Notes: generated by a model not told the origin, from the sequence alone. Shown: positions 17,311 to 27,363, numbered from the stretch's first letter. The stretch is DNA of 64,000 nt from Lentisphaerae bacterium RIFOXYC12_FULL_60_16 (GCA_001803315.1 MHBQ01000065.1:1-64000), one strand, 5' to 3'. Translations and numbers: made by a program.

Positions 17311-19064
17311 GTTGACAACCCGCCCGCTTTGGAACCCGTCCCGTAAAGGGTTTCCTGAATACCCGCATCGGGTGTCATGTTGTCCGGCATGCCGCAAATG
17401 GTTTTCAAGTTGTCGACCAGAACTTGCAATCGCTCACCGCTTTTCAGCGCCAGTTCCACCAGGGACAACTGGTCGGCATCGAGTTTACCGATGTTTTGTG
17501 CGTGTATGATCTGGACCGCGCAATTCACAACCGACAACGGCTGGCACAATTCCTGTGCAATTTCCGCCAACATGGCGAAGAGTCGGCGACGGGGAATATG
17601 CAACCCGGCTCCGGCATCAATGGCCTGTTGCTCGATTTTATCAACCGTATCCTGATCCTGCCGGATGGCGTTGCCCAGCGTTGCCAGCTTTTCTTCGGTT
17701 GCAGTCGCCGTTTCAGAAACCGATTGCCCCAAGGTCTTGGCCAGTTCGGCCACCTGCCCTTTTTCATCCGAGGCAATGGTCTGAACCCGCTTCTCCAATT
17801 CGACCAGCAGGTTGGCAAGATTGCCCAGGGCGGCAACGTCACCGCCCCCGCCCATTGAGGGTCCGGCACCGGCTCCGGATGCAGGAGCATTTGATGCATC
17901 GGGTTTGCTTCGGATCAAAAGTTCCTTCCACTCCGTATCCGACAAGCCGCCTTCCATCAGACGTTCCCTGATCTCCGAGTCCTCGGGTTGATCCCCCCCT
18001 TTCTTTTTCAGGTACCGGAGAATACGGCTTTCACTGCTTTCCACCGCTTCACGCCGTTTAAGGTATTCGGTTGTCAAGGAATCGATGGCCAGTTCATCCA
18101 CCAGTTCTTCGACAACATCATGAACTTTCTGCTCCGCTTCCGAGGTAGTCCCCGCCATGTTCCGTAGTTTATCAAGAACTTCCCGCTCCATCAGCATCAG
18201 GCTTTTGGATATGGCTTTGCGCCCTTTTTGGGTCTTGGCCCCGGGTTGTTTGCTTAACCCTTCATGAACCCGCCGCAGGCATCCAATGATAATATCGGAA
18301 AAATTTTCCCCACCCGAAGTCTGGGCCATCTGGCGAACTTCCGCAGCGCGGAGAATCAGCTCCCCCAGTCGCTTGGCATCCGGCACCGCTTCCAAACCGG
18401 ACTGCAGGGCGGGATCCGAAGCATCCAATTCACCTTTCAAGAATGCCAGGATAGTCTCAACCCCTTTGGCGGAATCGTTCGCCAAATCACTTTCGCCCTT
18501 CCCCCCTCCATCATTCCCACCACCACCAGCCTCCACCATGCCCGCCGCAAAGGCATTCTCCACCGCCTGACGATCGACGACCGTCTCATCCTCATCGACT
18601 TGTTGCATGGTGACACGTCGGGAACGAACCCCGCCGATACCGGCATCGGCAATAAACTTGGAAAACCCGCCCAAGGCTCTCAGTTCTTCAGGCTTGGCAT
18701 TCAACACTTCCATCAACTGGTTATAAGCCTCACGGGAAAGGCCTCGTTCAATGACAAAATTGGGCACTTCCAGGTCAATCAGGTGGGTGGCAAAGGTACG
18801 GGCCAGGGGGTTCTTCAGTTCAATGGATTCACCATTGACGACCACCCCCTCATCCGTGATGTTGAATTGGATCTCCAGGGTCTCACGCATGGCGGATTGG
18901 GTCCGTTGGTAGCCATCATCCAGAGCCTTTAATGTGACCCCGTGTTTAGGGCCATACAGGTAGGTATTGCTAAATATCAACCCCAGGGCACGAACCAACC
19001 CTTCCGCATCTTTTAAGCGGGCCCGGCTTTCACCGGCAGTTCCATCTACGCTTGATTCTGACAT
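17307..19064 (-). CDS. Large signalling-associated protein with C-terminal degenerate DHp-like helix pair
   Basis: C-terminal LAEIAQELCQPLSVVNCAVQIIHAQN...LALKSGERLQVLVDNLKTICGMP resembles HisKA with Q at the His position; no ATPase domain. ATGA overlap with the hybrid kinase. Confidence 0.7.
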   Translation of the reverse strand: MSESSVDGTAGESRARLKDAEGLVRALGLIFSNTYLYGPKHGVTLKALDDGYQRTQSAMRETLEIQFNITDEGVVVNGESIELKNPLARTFATHLIDLEVPNFVIERGLSREAYNQLMEVLNAKPEELRALGGFSKFIADAGIGGVRSRRVTMQQVDEDETVVDRQAVENAFAAGMVEAGGGGNDGGGKGESDLANDSAKGVETILAFLKGELDASDPALQSGLEAVPDAKRLGELILRAAEVRQMAQTSGGENFSDIIIGCLRRVHEGLSKQPGAKTQKGRKAISKSLMLMEREVLDKLRNMAGTTSEAEQKVHDVVEELVDELAIDSLTTEYLKRREAVESSESRILRYLKKKGGDQPEDSEIRERLMEGGLSDTEWKELLIRSKPDASNAPASGAGAGPSMGGGGDVAALGNLANLLVELEKRVQTIASDEKGQVAELAKTLGQSVSETATATEEKLATLGNAIRQDQDTVDKIEQQAIDAGAGLHIPRRRLFAMLAEIAQELCQPLSVVNCAVQIIHAQNIGKLDADQLSLVELALKSGERLQVLVDNLKTICGMPDNMTPDAGIQETLYGTGSKAGGLST

Positions 19065-19193
19065 GCTTCAAACCCTGTTTTTGAACCACCCTACCATAGC
19101 CGCCGATTATATAGTCAAAGTCACAGGAAACTCAAGGGCATGTTAAGGGATCCATGGTCTCCATTTCTCCCGGATGATTTTTACTGAATACAC

Positions 19194-19221
19194 TTGACGC
19201 AAAACGCGGCATCACTATGGT
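19194..19221 (+). promoter_or_regulatory. Putative promoter of the ABC transporter/DUF1854 operon
   Basis: TTGACG - 16 nt - TATGGT. Would place transcription start downstream of the ORF-track ATG at 19217. Confidence 0.4.
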
Positions 19222-19276
19222 ACGCGCCGAAAGGTTGATGGTGCGGGTGCTGGTGGTTCTTGCGGTGCCTGATGCT

Positions 19277-21526
19277 ATGAAATTGTCACACAGGGGCGTA
19301 AGTCCTACCAGTATCCGGCCGCATACGATTCCGGCCGGTTTGGAATCCCAGGCCAAGGCCTTGGGAATAACAGCGGACAACTGCCTGTTCTGTGTTCCGA
19401 GTGACTTGGCTTTGGATGGATCCATTCGGGATGTGTGGCTGGTGGTTACCCACACGACGGTCCTGACACTTTCCGCCGACGCCACCGACGGCAAACCACT
19501 ATCCGGACCGTTTGAATTTACGCATATCGGTAAAGTAAGATGTTTCCAGACCGTTGGAAGCGCCTTTCTTCAAGTGCAGGTTGACAACCTATACGTCAAC
19601 GTCGTCCGATATAGCAATGCCCGCCGGGAATCCTTCAGTCGTGCGGCCGGTCAAATTGAACGGCTGGTCAAGCATGAACCCTTGCAGGACGATGCGTTAA
19701 CCCGCAAAAGCGACCGGACCTGTGATCACTGTGGACTTCCCCTGGCGGGCAAAGAATCACCCTGTCCGCGTTGCAGCGGACACCGCGGGGTTTTTGCCCG
19801 ATCGCTCGGCCTCATGCGCCCCTACGGGGGAGCCATTCTTTTGTTGCTGGCAACCATGATTGCCGGCGTCCTGCTCGACCTGATTCCACCCCAATTGACC
19901 CGGGTTCTCGTCGACAAGGTGATCACACCCAAAACCAACCTGCATTGGCTGCCGATGATCCTCCTGGGACTGATCATTGCATCCGGCAGTCGCTGTCTGC
20001 TCAATATCGTCATCGGGCGGACCAGCAGTACGGTAGGGACCCGTATTACCCGTGAACTGCGGGAAATGCTGCAACATAAGCTGATGAACTTGAGTGTTGA
20101 ATACTATAACCGGCATTCGGTCGGGTCCCTGATGAGCCGGGTTTTATACGATGTTGATTATTTCCAGAGTTTCGTCAGCCAGGTCGCCCAGGGATTTCTC
20201 CTGAACCTCATGCTGGTGCTCGGTATAGGAACCGTTCTGTTCCTGATGAACTGGCACCTGGCGCTCCTGGTCCTCCTACCCATTCCTTTCGTCGTCATCG
20301 GCACCATTTTCTTCTGGAAACATATCTATCCGCGGTACTACATGTTCTGGGAAAGCCAAAGCAAAATGGCGCAACTGCTCTCCGGCCTTCTTTCCGGAAT
20401 CCGACTGGTCAAATCCTTTGGGCAGGAGGCCCGCGAGGAAAAACGGTTCAGCGGTTGCGCCGAACACTCGAGGAGTTCACGCCGCAAACTCGAATCCGGA
20501 CACGCGACATTCAACCCGATCATGGGCTTTGTCTTCGGGCTTGGCGGCCTGATTGTGTGGTATTCGGGCGGTAACCAGGTGCTCGGCGACAAGATGACCC
20601 TGGGCACCTTGATGGCCTTCTTCGGTTACCTGGGCATGTTTTACGCCCCCATCTCATCACTCAGCATGTTTTCCAACTGGGTAACCGGTTTCATTTCCTC
20701 CGCACAACGGGTTTTCGAGATCCTTGACTCTTCCGCCGTTCTCCCAACCGCCACCGACCAGATCCACCTTCCGTCAATCCAGGGCCGGATTGAATTTAAG
20801 AATGTCGTGTTTGGATATGATCCTTACACCCCCATCCTTAAAGGCATCAGTTTTACCATTGAACCCGGCCAATTCATCGGCATTGTAGGGAAAAGCGGTT
20901 CGGGGAAAACCACGTTGGTAAACCTGCTTTGCCGGTTCTACGACACCCAGCGTGGAACGATTTCCATTGACGGCGTGGATGTCCGGAAAGTCAACCCGGA
21001 CGATCTACGCGGTCAAATCGGCCTGGTTCTGCAGGAACCGTTTCTGTTTCGCGGTTCCATTGCCGAAAACATCGCATACGGCCGGCCTGGATCTCCCCCA
21101 CTCAATATCATCGATGCGGCCAAAGCCGCCAATGCCCACGATTTCATCAGCCGGCGGGCGGGCGGCTATGATGCAAAACTCGGCGAATACGGCGCCGGTT
21201 TGTCCGGCGGCGAACGCCAGCGGGTCAGCATCGCACGCGCCCTCCTCTGCGAACCACGCATCCTGATCCTGGACGAGGCAACCAGTTCCGTAGACACCGA
21301 ATCCGAACAGGAAATCCAGAGAGCCTTGTCGGATCTCACCAAAGGCCGCACCACCATCGCCATTGCCCATCGCCTCTCGACCCTCAAGAACTCGGATCGG
21401 ATTCTCGTCCTCGATGAGGGGCGTATCGCCGAACAGGGAACCCACGAGGAATTAATGCTGATCAATAACGGCATCTACCGGAAACTGGTCCGCATCCAGA
21501 CCGAATTAACCCGACTGGAGATGTAG
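19277..21526 (+). CDS. ABC transporter fused permease/ATPase with N-terminal sensor-like region and zinc ribbon
   Basis: CDHCGLPLAGKESPCPRC, six-TM segment, GIVGKSGSGKTTLVNLLCRFYD, LSGGERQRVSIARALLCEPRILILDEATSSVD. Start MKLSHRG preferred. Confidence 0.9.
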   Translation: MKLSHRGVSPTSIRPHTIPAGLESQAKALGITADNCLFCVPSDLALDGSIRDVWLVVTHTTVLTLSADATDGKPLSGPFEFTHIGKVRCFQTVGSAFLQVQVDNLYVNVVRYSNARRESFSRAAGQIERLVKHEPLQDDALTRKSDRTCDHCGLPLAGKESPCPRCSGHRGVFARSLGLMRPYGGAILLLLATMIAGVLLDLIPPQLTRVLVDKVITPKTNLHWLPMILLGLIIASGSRCLLNIVIGRTSSTVGTRITRELREMLQHKLMNLSVEYYNRHSVGSLMSRVLYDVDYFQSFVSQVAQGFLLNLMLVLGIGTVLFLMNWHLALLVLLPIPFVVIGTIFFWKHIYPRYYMFWESQSKMAQLLSGLLSGIRLVKSFGQEAREEKRFSGCAEHSRSSRRKLESGHATFNPIMGFVFGLGGLIVWYSGGNQVLGDKMTLGTLMAFFGYLGMFYAPISSLSMFSNWVTGFISSAQRVFEILDSSAVLPTATDQIHLPSIQGRIEFKNVVFGYDPYTPILKGISFTIEPGQFIGIVGKSGSGKTTLVNLLCRFYDTQRGTISIDGVDVRKVNPDDLRGQIGLVLQEPFLFRGSIAENIAYGRPGSPPLNIIDAAKAANAHDFISRRAGGYDAKLGEYGAGLSGGERQRVSIARALLCEPRILILDEATSSVDTESEQEIQRALSDLTKGRTTIAIAHRLSTLKNSDRILVLDEGRIAEQGTHEELMLINNGIYRKLVRIQTELTRLEM

Positions 21527-21528
21527 CC

Positions 21529-22086
21529 ATGACCGAGGCCACTCCCACACCCCCTGCCTCCATACCGCGGGTATATGACAAGGGTATCCGGTTGCTCTTA
21601 CCGGAGACCACGTCGATATTCGAAGGAACCTTTTCCCTCCTCCACTGCATGGTGAAGGGCGACACCCTCTACCGGGCGGTCTATGCACAACGCCTTTTCC
21701 CCATCCGACACCCCGATCAGTTCATATCCCTCCACTACACCGACATTGACGACAAGGACAAGGAAATCGGAGTGATTGAGACTCTGGCACAATTCCCGGC
21801 CGACCAACAGATATTGGTCAAACAGAGCCTGCGTTCCCAATACTACGAACAGGTCATCCAGCGCGTCATTGAAATTTCCGACGAATTCGGCCTGCTTTTT
21901 CTGGAAGTCGAAACCCAGCGCGGCATCGAGTCGTTTGTCATGCCGTGGCGACACGATCGTGCCGAGGATTACGGAGAGACCGGGAAGGTCCTGCTGGACG
22001 CCTTTGACAACCGGTACGTGATTCCGGATATTTCCCAGTTACCCCCCACGGACCGATCCCGTTTCCAGAAGTATATTTACTGGTAA
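21529..22086 (+). CDS. DUF1854-family protein
   Basis: ASIPRVYDKGIRLL...FPIRHPDQFISLHYTDIDDKDKEIGVIETL...RYVIPDISQL; resembles the DUF1854 family known next to cyanophycin-associated ABC transporters. Confidence 0.75.
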   Translation: MTEATPTPPASIPRVYDKGIRLLLPETTSIFEGTFSLLHCMVKGDTLYRAVYAQRLFPIRHPDQFISLHYTDIDDKDKEIGVIETLAQFPADQQILVKQSLRSQYYEQVIQRVIEISDEFGLLFLEVETQRGIESFVMPWRHDRAEDYGETGKVLLDAFDNRYVIPDISQLPPTDRSRFQKYIYW

Positions 22087-22111
22087 CCGGTTGCTTCGAT
22101 CCCGCAACAAC

Positions 22112-23050
22112 CTATAAACGCAGGTTGAAGCACAGAACCGCCAATACGGCACAGGTCGCGCTTACATACCAGGCACGGTTCCGGGGTTCCCCGAACAGTA
22201 GGGCGCATATCACCGCACCACTTAGGATCGTGCTGACACAGGCAGAGGCGAAACCAATGCCGGCCGGCAAGCGTGCGGCATATACCAGCAGGAAGAAACC
22301 CGCTGTTGACCCGAACCCGGCCAACAACCCCAGCCATGCAAAATCACCAAACGACACACCCGCCCTCATAAAACGAACAAAGGGTCCGACACAGGGGATG
22401 ATCAACCCGCCGTACAGGGCAAAATAAAAACAATCATGGAAACGATCGAACCAGGTGATTCCAGGTTCCAGCAGACGGGCCGACAGGTCCTGCATGATGA
22501 TGCCGGACACCCCCACAGCTCCGATCAACAGGCAAAGTATCCCGAGATATTCAAGGCGGGCTTGCAACGCTTTCCAACGCGTCTTGTGGTCAGGCAGTGC
22601 CCCGGTGGTAGGCGGCTGCTGCGTCGTTTGACTGCCGGCCACCACGCAGACCGCAGCAAGGCAAAGTCCCGTCATGGTCAACCCATTCAATGGTTGTCGC
22701 AAAAACAACACCGCATACAACGCGGTGGGGACAAACATGAGATTGAGTGCCGCGTTGATCGGCGTGAAGGGCCCCCGTTGCCGGGCAGGCCCGATCAATT
22801 GCACGGCCCCTCCCTGGGCCAGCCCGGCCAATACCCCTCCCAGGAAAACCCACTTCGAAAAAGCCGGCGCGCCGTGACTTGTCATCACCCATCGACATCC
22901 AAAGACGAGCATTCCGACGATTCCGACACTGAAAATAATCAGGGGGGGTGCAACCCGACGCATGCGGCCTGCCTCGTAGGCGAGCGTCATGAGGGAAAAA
23001 CAAATCCCTGCAAGAATCGACAACCCGCCCCACCACAGTTCACGCGGCAT
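22112..23050 (-). CDS. DMT/EamA-like 10-TM transporter
   Basis: Multiple hydrophobic segments with internal two-half organisation (LMFVPTALYAVLFLRQPLNGLTMTGLCLAAVCVVAGS). Confidence 0.75.
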   Translation of the reverse strand: MPRELWWGGLSILAGICFSLMTLAYEAGRMRRVAPPLIIFSVGIVGMLVFGCRWVMTSHGAPAFSKWVFLGGVLAGLAQGGAVQLIGPARQRGPFTPINAALNLMFVPTALYAVLFLRQPLNGLTMTGLCLAAVCVVAGSQTTQQPPTTGALPDHKTRWKALQARLEYLGILCLLIGAVGVSGIIMQDLSARLLEPGITWFDRFHDCFYFALYGGLIIPCVGPFVRFMRAGVSFGDFAWLGLLAGFGSTAGFFLLVYAARLPAGIGFASACVSTILSGAVICALLFGEPRNRAWYVSATCAVLAVLCFNLRL

Positions 23051-23056
23051 GAATGA

Positions 23057-23836
23057 TCAACCAACCTTCACGTGAAACAAACGGGCGGCATTCCGGTAAA
23101 GAATCTGATGCTTGTCATCATCGGATATCCGCGCAAAGAGAATTTTTCCAAGCTGTTGCGACATGGAAAAAGTGGGCACATCCGATCCCCAGACAATCCG
23201 GTCCGCACCAATTTCGGTCACGAACTGTTCAATCATGTTGGTATGTTCACGTGAATAGGTCAGATCCAGGTAAAGGTTGAGTGTCTTCTTGGCGGCATCA
23301 ATATAGGGTTGATAAACAAATCCACTCCCCGAATGCGCCGCCATGAACACAACGTCCGGAAAACGGGCAGCCGCCCGGTCAAATCCGGTCAAGTTCCCGC
23401 CCCAGGTGTGGGCCAGGACCGGCAGACAGCGGGAACGCGCAAACTCCCATACCGGATCATACAGGGGATGATCATAATCCGTACCCGTCTGGTAGACCTT
23501 GATCCCCTTGAATCCTGGGATGGAAAAACATCGTTCCAGTTCCCGTGCGATCAAATCCGGATACTGGGCGCTGACATGGCAGTAGCCAATCAGGCGGTTG
23601 GGATAACGGCGCATGGCATCCGCCACCAGATCGTTGCCGCCAGGAATGTCGCCATACAGGCCTTCAACGGCGCTTATCGCAGCCCATTGAATCCCGATAC
23701 GTTCCATCTCGGCAACTTGAACTGACAAGTCCGGGCTTTTGGACGTTCCAAACGATCCGACATGCATATGCATGTCAAACACCGGAAAATCCACCGGTAT
23801 CCCCTGGCGACCATATTCGATTAACGGACGCGTCAT
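23057..23836 (-). CDS. Amidohydrolase-2 family metal-dependent hydrolase
   Basis: FDMHMHVG, GFKGIKVYQTGTDYDHPLYDPVWEFA, AHSGSGF, IVWGSDVP. Confidence 0.82.
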   Translation of the reverse strand: MTRPLIEYGRQGIPVDFPVFDMHMHVGSFGTSKSPDLSVQVAEMERIGIQWAAISAVEGLYGDIPGGNDLVADAMRRYPNRLIGYCHVSAQYPDLIARELERCFSIPGFKGIKVYQTGTDYDHPLYDPVWEFARSRCLPVLAHTWGGNLTGFDRAAARFPDVVFMAAHSGSGFVYQPYIDAAKKTLNLYLDLTYSREHTNMIEQFVTEIGADRIVWGSDVPTFSMSQQLGKILFARISDDDKHQILYRNAARLFHVKVG

Positions 23837-24579
23837 AACGTCACCTCGTTCAATAAATGTTCCATGGTGTTCCCTGCGATCAGGGCACGATCCGCGCCGG
23901 AAATGTCCGCATACATCAGATGGGCAACCATTCCTCCAGGCGAGAAATGTGGCAGACCGGAACCAAATATCAGGCGATTGGCTTTAAAATGATCCAAAAA
24001 CCGCATGGGGCCATGAGAGGGTATGTAAAAATGTCCCAGGCAGACATGCAGATTCTCAAAACGGCGCAACAAGGGATACAACCACCAGTCATCGCCATAC
24101 CCCACCCCGACCAGAACGATGCGCAAGCCGGGGAATGCCTGGCAGAATTGGTGGAGTTGTTCGGGGTTCGTCATATCCCGGTGGAAAAAGACCGGAATGC
24201 GATGCCGGATACAGGCGTTGGCCACGTCCTCAAAGAACCATGGCCAAAGCGCAAGATTCGAAGGGACCAGCCAAAGGCTCCGGCTCCCGCAGGATCGCAT
24301 CAGGTCAAGGTATCCATCCATGGTGCATTCGTCCCGATGCGGGTTCGGGCGAAGGCTCAGGCACGGTAGGAATCGACCTCCGGATTGGTTGCAGGCGTCG
24401 ATTAAGCGTTCGTTTCCCCATTCTGCATTCCCACCGTCCGCGGAAAAATTACTATGTACCAATGCCTGATCAATGCCGAAATGATCCAGGAGTCCAAGGA
24501 TCTCATGCGGTTGGTACGGCAATAAACGGTCCCGGTGCATCCAGGGACCGATCCCGCAAAAGGCGTCCAGGAATTTCAT
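23833..24579 (-). CDS. Amidohydrolase-2 family protein
   Basis: MKFLDAFCGIGPWMHRDRLLP...LIFGSGLPHFSPGGMVAHLMYADISGADRALIAGNTMEHLL. 4-nt overlap with the next gene. Confidence 0.78.
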   Translation of the reverse strand: MKFLDAFCGIGPWMHRDRLLPYQPHEILGLLDHFGIDQALVHSNFSADGGNAEWGNERLIDACNQSGGRFLPCLSLRPNPHRDECTMDGYLDLMRSCGSRSLWLVPSNLALWPWFFEDVANACIRHRIPVFFHRDMTNPEQLHQFCQAFPGLRIVLVGVGYGDDWWLYPLLRRFENLHVCLGHFYIPSHGPMRFLDHFKANRLIFGSGLPHFSPGGMVAHLMYADISGADRALIAGNTMEHLLNEVTL

Positions 24580-24639
24580 ATTGTCACCTGCCTCGTGTGC
24601 TGAATTCGATGTGCATGGTACGCATGTTTAAATTTGCTG

Positions 24640-24667
24640 ATTGTATCATCCTTTTTTCGGATGGCAA
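24640..24667 (-). promoter_or_regulatory. Putative promoter of the amidohydrolase operon
   Basis: Minus strand TTGCCA - 16 nt - TACAAT, with CATCC/GGATG inverted repeat in the spacer. Confidence 0.45.
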
Positions 24668-24708
24668 GTTATCCGGGGTTCATCTTGATCCGGACGACCG
24701 TGTTACCC

Positions 24709-27363
24709 TCAAGGGCGGCCGGATTTGAGCGGCACAAGCATTTGCCAACGACCTTTCCTCTCAAACGGTTCGCCATCCGGAAGGATAATCCGTGCACGTA
24801 CCCCCACCGGCACCAAGCCCGAAAGCCGGTAGCCGCCCGGGGTTCGTCGCCAAGCCAGGGTGATCGGGCCTTGCACGGTCATCACCCGGGTCGAACATGA
24901 CGTTAACAGATCCAACCGGGGCCGGATCCATACCTGACGGGAATCGGCCGCCAAGGCTCCGATTCCCGCTACATGGCGCGGCAGATAATCCACCGGAGCT
25001 GCCGACCAGGGATGACAATACGAATCAAGATGATCACCGGCAAAGGTTTCCCAGGTCGTTGTGGCGCCATGATCGAGCATGTTCCCCCAACGGGATCGCA
25101 GATAGTCCAAGGCGGTCGCATGCAGATCAACGTGCGCCAACATCGGCAACACATACAACCCGAAATAGGGACCACAGCGAGCCATCGTTGCATCGGCCGA
25201 ATTGACGATCCGGTCCATGAGTCCCCGTCGAAGTTCCAATCCACCGACACCGGCCATGACATTCCAGACATTGGTCTGTTGACTGACCTGTCGCAACGGA
25301 CGTCCCTTCCGGATCCCATCCGAATAAACCTGTTTTCTACGGTTCCAGAAGATCCTGCATTGAAGGCCAAGTCGTGCCGCGTGTTGCCGGTAACGATGCC
25401 CACCGGATTCCCCGCAGGTTGCAAGCATATCCGCCATGGCATGCAGGGTCATGGCCAACAGGGCATTCATGGCGGAATTGACACCCCGGCGATCAATCCC
25501 CGGCTCATCAGCGTTGTGCCAGCCCAACCCGGGATGATCGATAAAGACATTCACCAGGGGGTTGCGCAGGGTAGCCGCTGCTGACGACGGATCACGCACC
25601 CATCCGGTTGAAGGGCCATGCCGGTGATTCGATGCCGGAACCACCCCACCCGTCCCCCGGTGTTCCCAGTCGAAGGAAAACAGTCCCCGGTCATCACAAT
25701 GACGCTCATACCAGCGAAGTAGACGACGGCAGGCAGGCAGAACGTCACGGAGTGTTTGTATGTCACCGGTTTCCTGCACGTAGTCATCGACCCACCATAC
25801 CGCCAGCAAGGCATAGTCAAGCAGGACATTGGGAAGTCCTGAAAAAGTCGTTGTCTTGATCATGCCATCCGGGGACTGCACGGCAAAGGTTTCACGGATC
25901 AAGTGCTTCCAGTATGAATAATCGCCGGTCAGGCGTCCGATCCAGCGGGCAACCGGATTACCATCCCCCACATAGGGGGCTTGTTCCCGTGTGGGACAAT
26001 CCATCAAACCTTCCTGGGTTCCCATCCGCACCGTACGTTCACAAAGGGCCCATACGGCATTCAAGCGGGCATCGGAACAGTTAAACCGTCCCGACCAATC
26101 GAGATCCGGCTCCGAGGCCAGCATTCCCAACCTTGTCAGTTCAACGGTCCCCTCAAACCCGCGGAATATGAGCAACAGATATCGCCCGGCAGAGAAAGCG
26201 ATCGGGAACCACGCGTTAACGCCACGGCGTGCCTCAAAACAATCCACATAAGAATTACCCTTGCGCAGTACTTCCGGCCGCTTCCCCTCCATCCGTTCCG
26301 CCCATCCGATATCGATGGTTCCACCCGTGTCGGATCGCATACGAAATTGAACGCTCCCCGTGTATTCCGCACCAAGGTCCAACACCACCGCCACCCCCTC
26401 GGCAGCCCGCATCCGGGTCATGCGAAATCCTCCCGTTCGGGCATTCAACCGGCCGATGCGCGCATACGTCACCCGCCCCCAGGATTCCTCCATCAACCCC
26501 TTGCCGATCACATGGCACGGTTGCTGACGATCCAGGGTATACGGCCGGTTGCTCCCGCTAACGCTACAGGCCCGAAGCCGTCGAACCGCAGGCTGGAAAC
26601 AATACGTAAGCCGGGGAAGACGATCGTCCAGGTAGATGCCACCCGGCTGCTTGCCAAAGGCTGGTAAGACGGAAACCATGGACCATCCACCGTCATCATA
26701 GCCAACCGATTGCCAATCAAACGGATGCAGATCCGCATGAAAATGTTCAATGTGACCGATCGCCCAACTCCGGCGGGGCGCGTCGGCACTCCATCCGGTC
26801 TGGCTGTTTACACGCCAGGATGCATCGGACGGAAGGGTCACCGTGCGATTTCCGGTCAGCGAAAGATCAATCCGGGCCACCAGTCCGGGACATCCGGATG
26901 GCACATAGTTATGCAAGGCGATCCCATGCGCATGTACCAGGACGGCAGCCACATTACGACCCGTTCGCAGATACGGACGGATGTCATACCGTTGAACCGG
27001 ACGTCGGTGCGGATGGAAAAAAGACGGTCCCCTGCCAAGGTAATGTCCATTGATCCAGAGATGATAGAGGGAATCGGCAAACAGGGCGATACCGGCCTGT
27101 TTCAAATCCTTCACACAGCGAATCGTAAAGGTACGGCGAAACAGGCGGGTTTGCGCAATTCCCCTTACCGGACCCGACCAGATACGATCGATGTTGTCGA
27201 GTTCATGGTTACAAGTCTTGCCATCCGCGTGTTTGAGCGAGTGCATTTGCATAGCATTCATAATCCTGTCGGCCTGAACCAGTTCAATTAGATCCCTGTA
27301 GAGATGAACGGGAGCTGTCCGCTTCCAACCATCCGACGATATCACGTTGACCTTGGTAATCAA
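24709..27363 (-). CDS. Alpha-L-rhamnosidase-like glycoside hydrolase (GH78)
   Basis: N-terminal beta-sandwich RLFRRTFTIRCVKDLKQAGIALFADSLYHLWINGHYLGRGP; (alpha/alpha)6 barrel motifs QEGLMDCPTREQAPYVGDGNP, LDYALLAVWWVDDYVQETGD, TTTWETF, HPWSAAPVDYLPRHVAGI. Confidence 0.87.
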   Translation of the reverse strand: MITKVNVISSDGWKRTAPVHLYRDLIELVQADRIMNAMQMHSLKHADGKTCNHELDNIDRIWSGPVRGIAQTRLFRRTFTIRCVKDLKQAGIALFADSLYHLWINGHYLGRGPSFFHPHRRPVQRYDIRPYLRTGRNVAAVLVHAHGIALHNYVPSGCPGLVARIDLSLTGNRTVTLPSDASWRVNSQTGWSADAPRRSWAIGHIEHFHADLHPFDWQSVGYDDGGWSMVSVLPAFGKQPGGIYLDDRLPRLTYCFQPAVRRLRACSVSGSNRPYTLDRQQPCHVIGKGLMEESWGRVTYARIGRLNARTGGFRMTRMRAAEGVAVVLDLGAEYTGSVQFRMRSDTGGTIDIGWAERMEGKRPEVLRKGNSYVDCFEARRGVNAWFPIAFSAGRYLLLIFRGFEGTVELTRLGMLASEPDLDWSGRFNCSDARLNAVWALCERTVRMGTQEGLMDCPTREQAPYVGDGNPVARWIGRLTGDYSYWKHLIRETFAVQSPDGMIKTTTFSGLPNVLLDYALLAVWWVDDYVQETGDIQTLRDVLPACRRLLRWYERHCDDRGLFSFDWEHRGTGGVVPASNHRHGPSTGWVRDPSSAAATLRNPLVNVFIDHPGLGWHNADEPGIDRRGVNSAMNALLAMTLHAMADMLATCGESGGHRYRQHAARLGLQCRIFWNRRKQVYSDGIRKGRPLRQVSQQTNVWNVMAGVGGLELRRGLMDRIVNSADATMARCGPYFGLYVLPMLAHVDLHATALDYLRSRWGNMLDHGATTTWETFAGDHLDSYCHPWSAAPVDYLPRHVAGIGALAADSRQVWIRPRLDLLTSCSTRVMTVQGPITLAWRRTPGGYRLSGLVPVGVRARIILPDGEPFERKGRWQMLVPLKSGRP

